NCBI GenBank assembly: GCA_018881555.1
Contig: JACAXG010000014.1
Location: forward strand, 5,164,697-5,228,696
DNA: 64,000 nt
Reading direction: 5' to 3'
Source: Amblyornis subalaris
Taxonomy: Eukaryota; Chordata; Aves; Passeriformes; Ptilonorhynchidae
How positions within the stretch are numbered: position 1 is the stretch's first letter; each line of letters starts with the position of its first letter. Made by a program: the position numbers and the translations under genes. The notes under the pieces were generated by a model that did no database searches, had not been told where the DNA came from, and saw nothing but the letters and a program-made list of their open reading frames with translations. Positions 11,826 to 22,669 of this stretch are shown in pieces.

Positions 11826-11923
11826 CAGGCACCTATTTAGGAAACGTGATCTGTTTCCTTCGGTCGCCCTGTTTTCACACCAGTGGATACAAATCAGATT
11901 GCTTCACTGTGGTTACACAACTA

Positions 11924-12082
11924 ATGTGGGACCATGGCCTTTCCAAGATCCGTGTGGCTGAACTGTGTATGGAGAGCGACGGTGGTCCGCCTGCTACACA
12001 TGGGATTGAATGCCACTTTTGCTTTTTGTACACTCGGATTTTTGCTTCACGCTGCAGCTGTGTCCTCCCAAAAATTGGATGA
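11924..12082 (+). promoter_or_regulatory. overlapping uORF across the NLGN1 start, 52 codons plus stop
   Basis: ATG at 11924 lies ten bases before the NLGN1 initiator in a different frame and runs to TAG-free DNA until a stop at 12080-12082, well inside the coding region. Its context (C at -3, T at +4) is poor, whereas the NLGN1 start ACCATGG is near ideal, so most ribosomes should scan past it. Any that start here cannot make NLGN1. It would remain even if the internal acceptor at 11828 were used. Confidence 0.55.
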
Positions 12083-12426
12083 TACCAACCCGGTGGTGAC
12101 CACCAACTTTGGCAAGATAAGAGGGATTAAGAAGGAACTTAATAATGAAATTTTGGGGCCCGTTATTCAGTTTCTCGGGGTTCCGTACGCTGCCCCTCCG
12201 ACAGGGGAGCGCCGCTTTCAACCTCCTGAGCCTCCATCTCCCTGGGCAGATATCAAAAATACCACCCAGTTCGCTCCAGTGTGTCCCCAGAACATTATAG
12301 AAGGCAGGTTGCCTGAAGTCATGCTTCCCGTGTGGTTTACTAATAACTTGGATGTAGTTTCAACCTATGTACAAGACCAGAACGAAGACTGCCTCTATTT
12401 AAATATCTATGTCCCCACCGAGGACG
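11934..12426 (+). CDS. NLGN1: neuroligin-1, initiator exon (codons 1-164)
   Basis: Neuroligin-1 is a type I membrane protein of excitatory postsynapses that binds neurexins through a catalytically dead esterase-like domain. The start is the strong Kozak ACCATGG, and this frame aligns without gaps to my memory of mammalian NLGN1. Residues 1-45 form the signal peptide, with a hydrophobic run around 29-43 and mature Gln46-Lys-Leu-Asp-Asp as in human. The motifs FGKIRG (59-64), [14 protein letters not shown] (82-95) and EDCLYLN (151-157) are the neuroligin/carboxylesterase hallmarks. Cys117 and Cys153 are the expected first disulfide pair, and Asn109-Thr-Thr keeps the glycosylation sequon. The sequence fits NLGN1 and not NLGN3 or NLGN4, which differ in this N-terminal part. 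The exon ends in phase 1 after GAC G at 12426, followed by the donor GTGAGT. The frame stays open to 12596 only by reading into the intron. The rest of the esterase domain and the membrane segment lie outside the window. Confidence 0.96.
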
Positions 12427-12876
12427 GTGAGTTAACAGCAGGCGAAACAGGGAGATCTTTTTATTTTCCTGTTCTACGTTCTAACAATATTAATTCACGT
12501 GTACTGGTAGCGTGCATGGCTTTCTCTGTTTGCATGCCAGCTTACTACATGTATGCATGCCGCTTTTCTCTGTGTGCATTTGTCCTTGCTTTTTGATTTT
12601 TTTTTTNATTTTACTTTCNTTCTGTCTACACTCATTTTTTTTCTCCCACAGCACGTGTATTTTTAGGTCAAAGTTGGTGCCTAATTCTCATTGTCACCCA
12701 CTGACTTCTGGGAAGATGCATCAACATCTTTTCCATTGCATGTGCAGGCACAACAAGTTGAGAATCTTCCGCACCTAATAAAGCAGGTCATATTTAAGTT
12801 AGATAGTGGTGTTGCATGCTCCTACTGTCTGTGATGGAGCTCCATGTTATTTTCTAGTCTTCTATTCATTTTTCAG
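12427..12876 (+). promoter_or_regulatory. 450-nt NLGN1 intron with five RBFOX (TGCATG) sites
   Basis: This short intron runs from donor GTGAGT to the acceptor ATTCATTTTTCAG before the splice-site-A exon. It contains TGCATG at 12513-12518, 12531-12536, 12554-12559, 12737-12742 and 12813-12818. About 0.1 copy would be expected by chance in 450 bases of even composition. UGCAUG is the high-affinity RBFOX motif, and sites upstream of an exon generally promote skipping. Two TTCTCT words (12522-12527, 12566-12571) and a long pyrimidine tract suggest possible PTBP binding too. A strong decoy acceptor, TTTTTTTTCTCCCACAG, ends at 12651. Confidence 0.8.
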
Positions 12877-12936
12877 TCAAAAGAATATCCAAGGAATGTG
12901 CCAGAAAACCCGGCAAGAAAATTTGTAGAAAAGGAG
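12877..12936 (+). CDS. NLGN1: neuroligin-1 alternative splice site A exon (20-residue insert)
   Basis: This is a 60-nt exon between acceptor TTTTTCAG (ends 12876) and donor GTATGT (starts 12937). Completing the G left by the previous exon gives GTC, then a frame beginning Val-Lys-Arg-Ile-Ser-Lys-Glu-Cys and ending Cys-Arg-Lys-Gly. As far as I recall this equals the mammalian NLGN1 site-A insert residue for residue. It holds nine Lys/Arg, one acidic residue and two Cys (insert positions 8 and 17) that probably pair. Phase is 1 on both sides, so skipping keeps the reading frame. In the family this insert sits on the esterase-domain surface and tunes partner binding. The longer open frame that spans this exon from about 12844 to 13059 is a different phase and is not the real product. 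Confidence 0.95.
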
Positions 12937-12954
12937 GTATGTATAAAGTGGAGC

Positions 12955-12977
12955 AAAAAAAAAAAAAAAAAAAAAAT
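12955..12977 (+). repeat. A23 homopolymer next to the site-A donor
   Basis: Twenty-three consecutive A bases start 18 nt after the site-A exon ends. It lacks a recognisable retrotransposon body upstream, since the preceding DNA is exon, so it is better read as slippage-grown simple sequence. Its position close to an alternatively used donor makes length variation potentially relevant to splicing. Confidence 0.9.
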
Positions 12978-15900
12978 ATGGGGGAGAGATCGAAACCTTG
13001 CGAAAGGAGAACGAATAATGCAGCTGAAAGAGGCTCATTGCTGTGCTGTGAACTGTTAGGGACTGTCTTGTCCTAATGGAGAGGTGTGTAAAGAGAGGAC
13101 CATGTAGAGCAGATGAGAAGATAACATTTGTAAAGCCAGGACTCAGTTGCACCTGATCGTCTCTCTCTTGCACTCTCTCCAGTGGCTGTGTTGGCAGCTT
13201 CTCCCTTGGCCTCGTGGCTCTGAGTGTCTGTCAGAGGCACGAGGGGACAGGATGTTGTGTGTGGATGCAGAGGAGGGAGCTCTGTGCCTGGGGATGGCCA
13301 CTGCTGCTGCTGGAGGGGCTGGCACAGCTCTCAGCTCTCTTCCAGCACTGTGGCATAATGGCTGGGAAGTGTTATAGCAGTGCAGGGCTTGAAACCTGCA
13401 CTGGCTTTCTCCAGGATACGCCCTGTTTTCTTGAAACAGTGTTAACTTTCCTGATGCGTAGATGCGAAACCTTTTTTCTCCGTTTACGCGCTTCTAAAAG
13501 TGAGCGTTGCTCTCCTTTATTCTGTGATTACAGCTCTCTTTGTCAAGCCCAAAAACTCGTAATAGGGGTGTAGGGAACTGCTAAAATATTGTGACATGGT
13601 ACTTTGGAAACCAGGCTGCTTTTGGAAGCTTTGGAAGCTTGGCTTCTACCCTTTTTGTGTTAAATTGTGTAGAAGAGTTTGCAGATTTCTCTGTGAATAT
13701 TTGCAAATTCCCAAAGCAGTACACGTGCAATAGAGAAGGTATATTTTTATGATTTAAAGTAGATATTTGGTGCTAGTTTGAAGCACTAATTTTGTGCTAC
13801 TTTACACATTTGTTTTGCATCAAATAATTTTTCTTTATTGTTTTCTTTAAAATAATGTGTTATGGTAGAGCTGGACTACGTGTGAATTAGAATGCTTTTT
13901 GGGGTAAACAAAGAGTACCCTGGACATACACAGCTGCCTATTAGCTGTAATCCATGTTTTTTATATCTTATTGTTGCAAAACAAATACATTTTGGGAGAG
14001 TGTCGTAGCAGGAATAGTTAGAGTTGGGCAAATTCAACTCTGTAAACACTGTATTAGGTTTTAAGGCAGTATCTAGGCTCTAAATGAAGGTGGCCTTGTT
14101 TCCAAGGCTTTTGCTCTTACAGCTCCTGTCAGTTGCAGCTAGTTGTTAATTATTAATTGTTAATTGTAGCTGCTCAATGTATGCTTTTTTTAGATGTCTA
14201 AATCCACTTTCAGTGACTTAAAGCAATTTGTGTTTAAAGTGTCAGGCTTTGAGGCATCTTCTGTTTTCTGTTGGGGAATTTTCGCTCGGTGCCGTAAAAG
14301 TACAATTGTTTAAGCTGGATTCCCAGAGCTGGAAATAAAGATAATCAGGGTACTGTGAGCAACGTCACTTCTTCACACATCATTCAAGTCAGAATAGCTG
14401 CTGTCATTTATATGCATTCAATTAATGTGCAGTGCTGCAGCAGTTATTACGCAGTTCATCAAGCGTGTGTAATTAGCTGAGCAACTTTCACTTCCTATCA
14501 CCCAGACGCTGATTCACAAAGTCATAAATAAAGATGCAGATCCCCATCATTGTTCTCGGGAATGCATCTTTCATAGGAGGGAGTATTAAAAAAAAAANAA
14601 TCAGAAAAATAGCAGAAGTAAAGGGAGGGAGAGCCCAGTAGCTGAGGAAGTCATGTTTATTGTCCTGTGGGCCTGAAGGAGAGTAGAGAGAATTATTTGA
14701 AATTCAGTAGGTGCCTTTCCACTTAGATTCATTGCACACACAGCACAATAAAAAGCCTGCCTTTTCCTGTTGACAAGTGCAGGGAACTCCTGAACACCTT
14801 CAGCTGGGCATCTGAGACATCTGTAGAAATCTCTGTTCTCTGAGCAACTCACACGCTACTCACCCGTGTACAACCTGAGGTTATCCCGGGCTTGGATTGC
14901 CCCCACAGCCAGTGGCAAAAGGAGTCGTGTTCCAGGACAAAGTTGCAGTGGAGTCACAGCAACTGAGGATCAGCCACAGCTTGGAAATGGCACTGCTTTT
15001 GTATCAAAAAGAAGACAGGCCCAATATTCTCTCTTTTGNTGGATTTTTAGGCTGTAGTCATTTCATCACATTCAGTGATGAAAATTATTGGAAAGAGAAA
15101 ATCTGAAAATCAGAGGCAGATTTTTTCACCATTTTTTTAATTCATAAAGGATATATAAGATCAAAGTGACTAAACCAGCAACCAATTAATGATAATGCTA
15201 TCATTATTTATGGCTTGATTCTTTCTTGTTACATGAAATAGATTGAATTAGAGAAATAAATTAGTATTTATAGTTAATTGTCAGCTGAGGAACATGAAAA
15301 AATTCAAAATTTTGAAGGATGGAGCAATCTGATTGAGACAGATGTAGAAATGAAAGGAATTCTATCCATGAGTCATGCTGGAGATGGTAATGAGCATTAT
15401 ATCCATGACCTCCTGTTGGAATTTGGATATGCCTACAGCAGAGACTACAGAAGGATAGACTGGAGCTGGGTGAAAAGAAATGAGACAATTCAGCTTGTTT
15501 TTTGCTAAATATGGGGGCCTATATTTCAGTTACTTAACCTTCAATTTACTGATTCAATAGATAAAGAAAGAGCATCTTCTTTGGTACATGAAGGTCAGAG
15601 GCTGCTAATTCTGTTTTGGGTATGCAGAAAGCTGTGTTTGTTAGGGCTGGTTTTGGAAAATCTGTGCAATGGCATCTGATTAATTTTGTGTTGCTTTGTT
15701 TGAGTCTAGTCTCCATGACTCTAAATTTTAATAGACCCTGGCTTATATTGCAGGTAACACCATTTTACTCATGGATGTTAAATATATTGTGGATTATGTG
15801 GCATTTCCTGAATTTCCTGACAAACTTTTGCATCGTTTCTAAGGATTACCTGAATATTTTTCCACTGTTTGACATTTAAGATCCCTAATTTACCTTATAT

Positions 15901-18900
15901 TCAAACCACAAATATTTCACTTGTGATCCAGAATGACAGGGCAACTCCTTATCTCAGGAGGAGTCTCAGTGCATCCTGCTTTAGCTGCATACCTGTGGTG
16001 TTTTAATACTCTATATTAATAGATGCAATATTCTTTGCATTGCAATGGTTTGCACCATGAATTTCCTAATTTAATGACAACTACATAAAGAAAATTTGAA
16101 AAGGATCACTAATATGACCACTAAAGGAAACACCAGGTGTTNTGTGCTCTGCACTTGGGATGACAATATGCTCCTTCTTAGGAACCTGTGTTAGGTAAAG
16201 CCTTTGTACTGCCTGAAGGTGCCTCAATGTGAAAAGGTGGAGGTGTAGGAGGTATATCCTCAGTGTCATGGAGCCAACCACGTGTAGTTTTGGATAAATT
16301 AGTATTTGTAGGAGAATTAGGAGTAGAGTAAGGAAAGAAACCACTTGATCCTTACTTTTATGTTTAGGAATTATCAGTGGCTCAGAGACCGCCCAATCTC
16401 AGTGACTTCCCCACATGTGGATTCTGTTTCTTATTCTAGTCAGGGCAGTGAATAAATTTTAAATGCGAAGACTCATGATCTGAACTACCTCATTTGAGAG
16501 TGTAGGATTAGACAGCTCTATTAATATTTATGCCTCCTAATGGGCTACTTGATTTTCAGAGCAAAGCTCCCCACACCATACTTTCTGGGTTATGGCTGTG
16601 GACGCACAGGAGCAAATATNCATACATACAAATATATTCATGGAACTGAAACACAAATCACATTGCTGTAATCTCATCCTGCTTTGATCTCCCTTTGTTT
16701 TCAATAGAGAATATGTTACATCAGTTGTGTTTTNTAAGAGGCTCTGATAACCTTAGGGCTTTAAGCTTAGCAATGTGAAATATTCTTTACAAGTCTAAGC
16801 AGAAATTTCACCTGTTACCTCGTGTTTCTGTCGAGCGTTTGTTCCAATACTTCATTTAACTACCCTGGAACTCTTTACTTATCATCAAATCTTGGAAAAG
16901 AAGGATTAATGTAACATGTGAAGTCTCTGTGGACTTCCTTAAATGAAGTTCTTTCTGTATACCCTTTTCAGCTCTGAAATCAACCAGAAAAGGACAAGCT
17001 GAGACCTTTAAAATGTATATTTCNACTGGCAAAAGTCATCAATCGATTACCAGATTTTTTTTTTTCTAAATAGCTAATTTAGAAAATAACATCAAAGTAA
17101 TGGATGTGTAGATGGTAAGTTGTCAAAAACGATTGAAATATTCATTTCTCCATGGCCATACAAATGAAAAATATGACATCTAAGGTGTGAACCTCCATGG
17201 CTGTAGACTGAGCAATGTCAAAGTGAGTTGCAGTGTCAGTAGGGTAAGGAGATGCCTTTGCCAGGCCTGAGGGTCTCTTGGGAGTGAGTGCCAAACCCAC
17301 AGAGCTTCCTTTGTGCATATTTTGGTGCATATCAACCCTTGCAAAAGGNGTACATCTTCATTAGGCCACTTTGAAAATTCATAATGAATTATTTGCCTGC
17401 AGCATCTTTGGCTNAGTAGTTGCCTGCACACATTCGAAGCTTTGGCCCCATCCAGCCTTGCTGTTTCCTGGCTGGAGAGCCCTCATCCTCATTCCCTGTG
17501 GAATCAGCAGGCCCAAATGTAGTCCATAATCCTGAACTTCACTGCTACGCACCAAGACACCACGATTGTTCCATTTTTCTGTTCCTTTTTGAAGCCCTGT
17601 ATCCCCGTTTTTCACTTCTCAGATACGACCGCAGCATTTCCTATTATACTGGTAATACATGGAAGAAGATAATGAAGCAAACATTGTCTTGTACAGACCT
17701 TTTCATCCTTTCACAATCTAAAGCTGTTAGTGTCAGTTAGCAGCATTTTCCAAGGATGTGCAGTAGGTTTCTGTCATATTTGAAATAAAATGCTTAAACT
17801 CTGATGTACTTTCTCCAGCCTCCCTTTCTGGGTGAGCCAGTGCTTGACAATAGAAGACTTTGCAGACTGTATTTTAAGACTCCAGTCATCTNAAATGCCA
17901 TCAGCACTGGTCACAGCCTCCTGTAAATGTCTGGTTGTTGGGGCTCTGGGCTCCTGCTGACCACACAGTCCTCGTGCTGTCACTGCTTTGTTCATACACC
18001 TTGACAGTGCTCATAGCTCTAACAGGTCTTAAATTCTGATCTAATTCCATTCCTTGTCCNTTATTTTACTGCTTGCTTTTCATTTTTCACATCCTCCCCC
18101 ACACAGGCTCTAAAATAGTGCTGCTACCCTGATAATGCTAAGTCGGATAAAACTGGTTTGTGCTTCTTCCCCCGGCCTTTGTTGGCTTGGACGGGTTTTA
18201 CTCAGTAAACATCTGTGAGACGGTTTTCCTTTCAATCTGTTAGTTTCTAATTTATCATTTAAAGCCAGAATGGACAAATCTTGTAAAAAATAACTCCATA
18301 AGTGTATTTGTACATTTTCAGGAGGAACATTTGAGTAACTAATATGACTTTTGGATAACTATTATCTTCTTTGTATTTGTATTTATTGTTCTTTTTCACC
18401 CTGCATTGTGATATTATTCCTTTGCTCTTCTCTGTGTTAATGCTCTTCATCTCTTTGTTTCCTTATAATACANGTGGATACAAACATTTTTAGTATTCTT
18501 TGGATGTTTTTTTGAGCTCAAAACATGATGCNTACATGTGTCAAAGCATTCTTAGGGATCATCTCACTTACAATGTTAATAATCTCCTTATAACTTGAAT
18601 ATTACTCCACTATAATTTCTTTTTCTTTTTTTTTCCAAATTCTTTTCACTTATAATTCTTTAGCCTTCTTCATTTCCACTTACTTTATGATGTCAAATTT
18701 ACATGTCTTCTCCACTTTGATATGTATGGTATTAATAATTATACTCGGCATTCAGAAACCAACTGCTTTAATGAGCTTACCGTAAATGAGATTTGTTTTC
18801 AGGATATCAAACCATTTCCTTCTGTTTTAATATTAATATCTCTTATTTTACTTTCTCATGCTTGTAATAATGAGATTTATCCAAAGAAGAAGCAGCACTG

Positions 18901-19901
18901 AACAATGCAAAGCTAAGGAAAGTGGGACAAAGCTGTCTTTCAGCCATGTTTGCACCTATATTCCAACACATTGCAGGGACCAGAGTGGTCTCTGGCCAGA
19001 ACTGGAGCTTCCTCAGGGCTGCTCCTGCAGAAACTTCAAGACACATGGAAATGGCATAGTCCAGGTGCTGCAGCTGATTTTCCCTTCCAGATTTTTCCCA
19101 AGGAGTTTTGACACATTTCATCAGCAACAGTAAATCACGTTGCTAATTCCTCTGCTGTGGGAATTCTGTTAATATCCCTTGGTGCTACCAGAGCAGGAAT
19201 CAATCTGCCCTGGCAGAGTTTTCTACATGNTTTTTATGAGGGTGGATTTTTGCTTTCTCATTCATACTAATAGTACAGCAAACACAAGTAAGTTTAGTCG
19301 GAGGAATGTNTTTGAAAAGAAAGAAAATTACCTGGCTGAAGAACTTGCGGTTTTTCAGCTGATGAAGCTCTGGAAGTAGTTGTTTTAATATCACTTTGTT
19401 GAAATATCACTGCCTTGTAGACAGTACATCNTCTGCTGGGTTTCTGTGTTAGCAGGGGTACAGCCAGTAGGTTTGACCAAAAAGACACATTTTGGAGGAA
19501 ACCACAGCCAGCAGGACTGGTGAAGTTTAGCAGCAGCAGTGCTGGGGTGCTGTGCCTTGAAGGAAGGCTCCCAACCCCTCAGCAGGTGCCAGGGGCTCCT
19601 CTGCACATGGGCCTTTTCCCAAGTATTTTATGGCACTCCAGGATCTGTCCCTTTATTCTACAAGGGAATGAGAACACAGTTTGTGTGTTGTTGTAGGTGC
19701 TATTCACATCTTCCTGCTCTTAATGGTCGTTTACAATTCAATGTCTTGTGAGAGGCTGAGCTCTCCTGGAATCATTAGGTCTGGGCTACACTAATGTCAG
19801 TGGTTTCAGATCAGGCCCTGCAAAGTACTGAGGTCTCTTGATGTGATTTAATATTTGTTTAAAAAAGTTTTTAATTCTTATTTTATTATGTGTTGAAAAT
19901 C

Positions 19902-19923
19902 ATATATATATAGTATATATATA
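19902..19923. repeat. TA-rich perfect palindrome
   Basis: Two alternating AT arms flank a single G at 19913, giving a short self-complementary block able to form a hairpin or cruciform. It is common simple sequence with no further signal attached. Confidence 0.8.
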
Positions 19924-21004
19924 GAGATAATCCAGTAAGGCAGAAATTACAGGAGGGAGGCAGCCATTTATTATTTGTATTTGTTTTCTGAAAAGCTTCC
20001 ATTTGTTAAATTTCCCCGTTTTTGTAAAGGCCTTCTTTAATTATTAGCTGAAAATCAGGTATTTATGTAATTAACATAATTATATCTACACATCTAGTGT
20101 ACTTGCAATTATTTCATTAAAAATTGTAATTATTATACAATTATAGGGGATAATGACGCCCTTGTAACATATTGCAGAAGCCCTAATTAAATGGTGGCAT
20201 AAATGAATTGGAAGAGATTTTGAAGTTTTGAATATTGTTTTATCAGAAATATCAGAAGTGATTCATCCACATTATGAACTGGCAGTAAAACCCCTGCAAA
20301 GTTATTTTGAGAAAACATTTCGCAAAGCTCACGGAAAAAGATTTGTCTCTATTGCCTTTCTCTCTTTACTTTCTGTTCTCAATATTCTTACACTCAAAAG
20401 CTGTCTGCAGATTTTTAATGGAAAGGTGCATTGTGTAGGAAGAAGATTGCACAGCTTGCTGAATCTTTCTGGAAGGCTCAGCCCAGAGCAAATAGGCTCT
20501 CTAGGCAAGCACAGTTTGTACTTAGACATCCTTTTTCTAAACAGAGGCAGAAACCTCTCCAACATTTGGCTGAAGAAGATGAAAAACCTCCACTAAATAT
20601 AAGGAAGTTTTTATTATGTGCTGAGATTCAATGNTCTGCTTATATATTGGAGTGTCCAAATTGTGCACTTCCAGGTGCTGGGGAAAGAGGAAAAAAAAAA
20701 TTCCTCTTGTAGTACAGATCCTTGTGATGTTCCAGGCACAGGAGATGGACTAAGCAGCGTGGATAGAGAGGAACCCTGTGGAGCATCTCCCTTCCTCTCC
20801 TGCAGAGTGGGTGGGCAATAACTGGCAAGGATAACATATGCCAGAATCCACCAAAACCTCAGGATCACAGATTTCTCACCCTTTTTCATGTCAACCTTCT
20901 GCAGCGTGCAGATGATCTCTCTTCCCTTCCTTCGGCTAATTTTAAAAGCCATTGAAAATGGCAGCAAGACACAGACAATTTTTAAGCTTGTTTTCTCGTT
21001 CTGC

Positions 21005-21265
21005 GTTTCCACGTCTGACACAGCGTCCTGTTCGCTGCTGAGTGAGCAGCAGGGACCCCGTGGCACTCGGGGCAAGGATGAGCCCCCCTCACCTTGTCCC
21101 CCGCCTCGGTGCTGCTGAGGACAGCACCCCACCGAGGCTCGGGGCAGGCTGGAGCTGTGCCCAGACCAGCTGGGGGGGCTCCCATTCCCATCTTCCCTCC
21201 CACCCACCAGCTGGGCTCCTCCTCCAGTCCTTGCTCCCAGTTTTGTCAGGGGAATGACTCATGCA
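21005..21265. promoter_or_regulatory. intronic GC-rich islet ending in an AP-1 consensus
   Basis: About 260 bases rich in C, G and CpG (for example CGTGGCACTCGGGGCAAGG and CCCCGCCTCGG) stand out from the surrounding AT-rich intron. At its right edge TGACTCA (21255-21261) is a perfect AP-1 site. It might be an enhancer or minor promoter, or only a GC-biased conversion patch. The minus-strand frame across it (20614-21207) is Gly/Ser/Pro-rich and not convincing as a gene. Confidence 0.35.
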
Positions 21266-22669
21266 CGCTCTCCCCGGTTACTTCAGATGCAATCGGGCAG
21301 GTTAGAAAAACCTTCGGTTTAATTCACTCCATTCACCTCCGCTCGTTTCTGCTCCAGCCTGATTAAAGAGGGTTTGCAGGGTCTGCTCCAACGCAGAATT
21401 TTAATCTCCCACGAAAAGATGGAAGCAAAGCTCAAGAAGCAGGGAATCCTGGATCGGCAATAATGCCTTGCCGTGCCCCAAGCTGAAGAAAGACCATCCA
21501 CCCGTGGGCTGGAGAAGAGCTCCCTCTTTATCCCACCTTGTGTCAGGGTTCCTTCTGAGGCTGCCATGACTTGTTCACATGGTTGGGGAGTTTTCCTGAG
21601 AACCTGTTGCACTTTAACCTGAAATTTTGCACCACTGTTGTTGTCAACCTCCCTCCAGTGCCCTTGTAGGGGTTTTTTAGTTTCTGCCAGCATTACGCTT
21701 NGCTTTTGATTTAATTTTCTTTAATACATTAGTTTTAATGTAGTGAACAGGCAAACAGAACATGCTATCCACCATCTGCATCTAGCTGACCCAATGAGAA
21801 CTCAGTTTCTGAGAATCCTCGTTCCCAAAGCAATAGTCTTAACAGTACGGACCCAGTGGTAAGGGAATATGAAACATGCATTTATCTACGTATGTATGTA
21901 CCTCTAACAGTCATAACCAGATTTGAAAGCTCAAAGGAAAGCTGGTACAATTTGTCTTACTTGATTGCAAAATTGATATTGACTCATATGTTTTCATATT
22001 TGTTTTAAAGCACCAAAAAGAACTTGGATGTTTTTTAAATCTGAGCTTAGTTGCTGAAGGCCATATCTAAGATACTTATATGAGACAAACAGANGATTTT
22101 GCACATTTACCTACCCCAACACTACTTTTGCTAATGAGAGTGACCATGTTCTATACAGTACTTTGAATCCTTGAAATATTGCTGTGTATGGCTGTTGGAG
22201 AGGGAAGTTTATTTCAGGAAATTTCTCAAGAAATCGTCAAGCTGTAAACCTAAATTTGAAAATCTTAATCCTTCTGTTTCTCTCTGATGCTAAACATAGA
22301 TGAAGTAGCTCTCCGTATGAATCAATTAATAGCTGTGCTATGTGGAACAGGAGAGAGAATTAAGTTTGTTTTCTACGCTTTTCAGTCATTAACTGAGCCA
22401 TTGGTTAATGAAAAATGGATTGGTTTTGCTCGAAACAATAACTTTTGAAACAACAAGTAATTGCTACACTTAAGAACTGAAGCACCTGCGGTCTCTTTTA
22501 GATGGAGTCTCCATAGATGAGGTCTCACACAAAGGAAGAAAGAAAAGATTGATTGTTTGTTCTTTAAAGTGCCATGAAACCCTGGATTAGCTGCAATTCT
22601 TGCAGCGATGCATTTGCAGTTCAACTATTGAAGGTATTACCTGGCCAGAAGCACAGTATGACACAGCAT

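Larger units (their letters stand above)
11621..11933 (+). other. NLGN1: NLGN1 5' UTR portion of the initiator exon
   Basis: The exon start at 11621 is set by the acceptor TTTTCATTTTCCCCAG ending at 11620. The leader up to the initiator at 11934 contains six upstream ATG codons forming five separate uORFs: 11675-11752, 11701-11730 (with an internal ATG at 11725), 11755-11769, 11781-11825 and 11924-12082. A second acceptor-like site, GAGATTTTTCTGACAG ending at 11828, would start the exon at 11829 and remove the first four uORFs. I prefer 11621 because its pyrimidine tract is better, but cDNA is needed to decide. Confidence 0.65.
12978..22669 (+). other. NLGN1 intron after site A, first part: no gene found
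   Basis: I saw no further NLGN1 exon and no other gene. Open frames of 60-130 codons occur on both strands but match no family I know and show no splice-bounded structure. Notable contents are an AT palindrome at 19902-19923, a homeodomain-site-dense AT-rich stretch at about 20030-20200 and a GC-rich islet at about 21005-21265; these are listed separately where supportable. Confidence 0.7.

Noticed and set aside
11846..12082. A 78-codon frame overlapping the NLGN1 start from 11846
   Set aside because: Its first codon is GTG. Only the part from the ATG at 11924 is a plausible uORF.
11934..12596. A 220-residue frame as the full NLGN1 product
   Set aside because: Homology stops exactly at the GTGAGT donor after residue 164; the remaining residues are intron translation. 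An intron-retaining transcript could make it, but nothing here supports that.
12652..12666. A 15-nt in-frame microexon between the decoy acceptor and AG/GTCAAA
   Set aside because: The acceptor is strong and the length is a multiple of three, but GTCAAA is a poor donor and I know of no such NLGN1 microexon.
12844..13059. A 71-codon frame spanning the site-A exon
   Set aside because: It reads the exon in the wrong phase and runs through the A23 tract; the correct phase is fixed by the upstream exon.
20614..21207. A 197-codon frame on the minus strand
   Set aside because: It crosses an N and a GC-rich islet, is Ser/Gly/Pro-rich and resembles no family.
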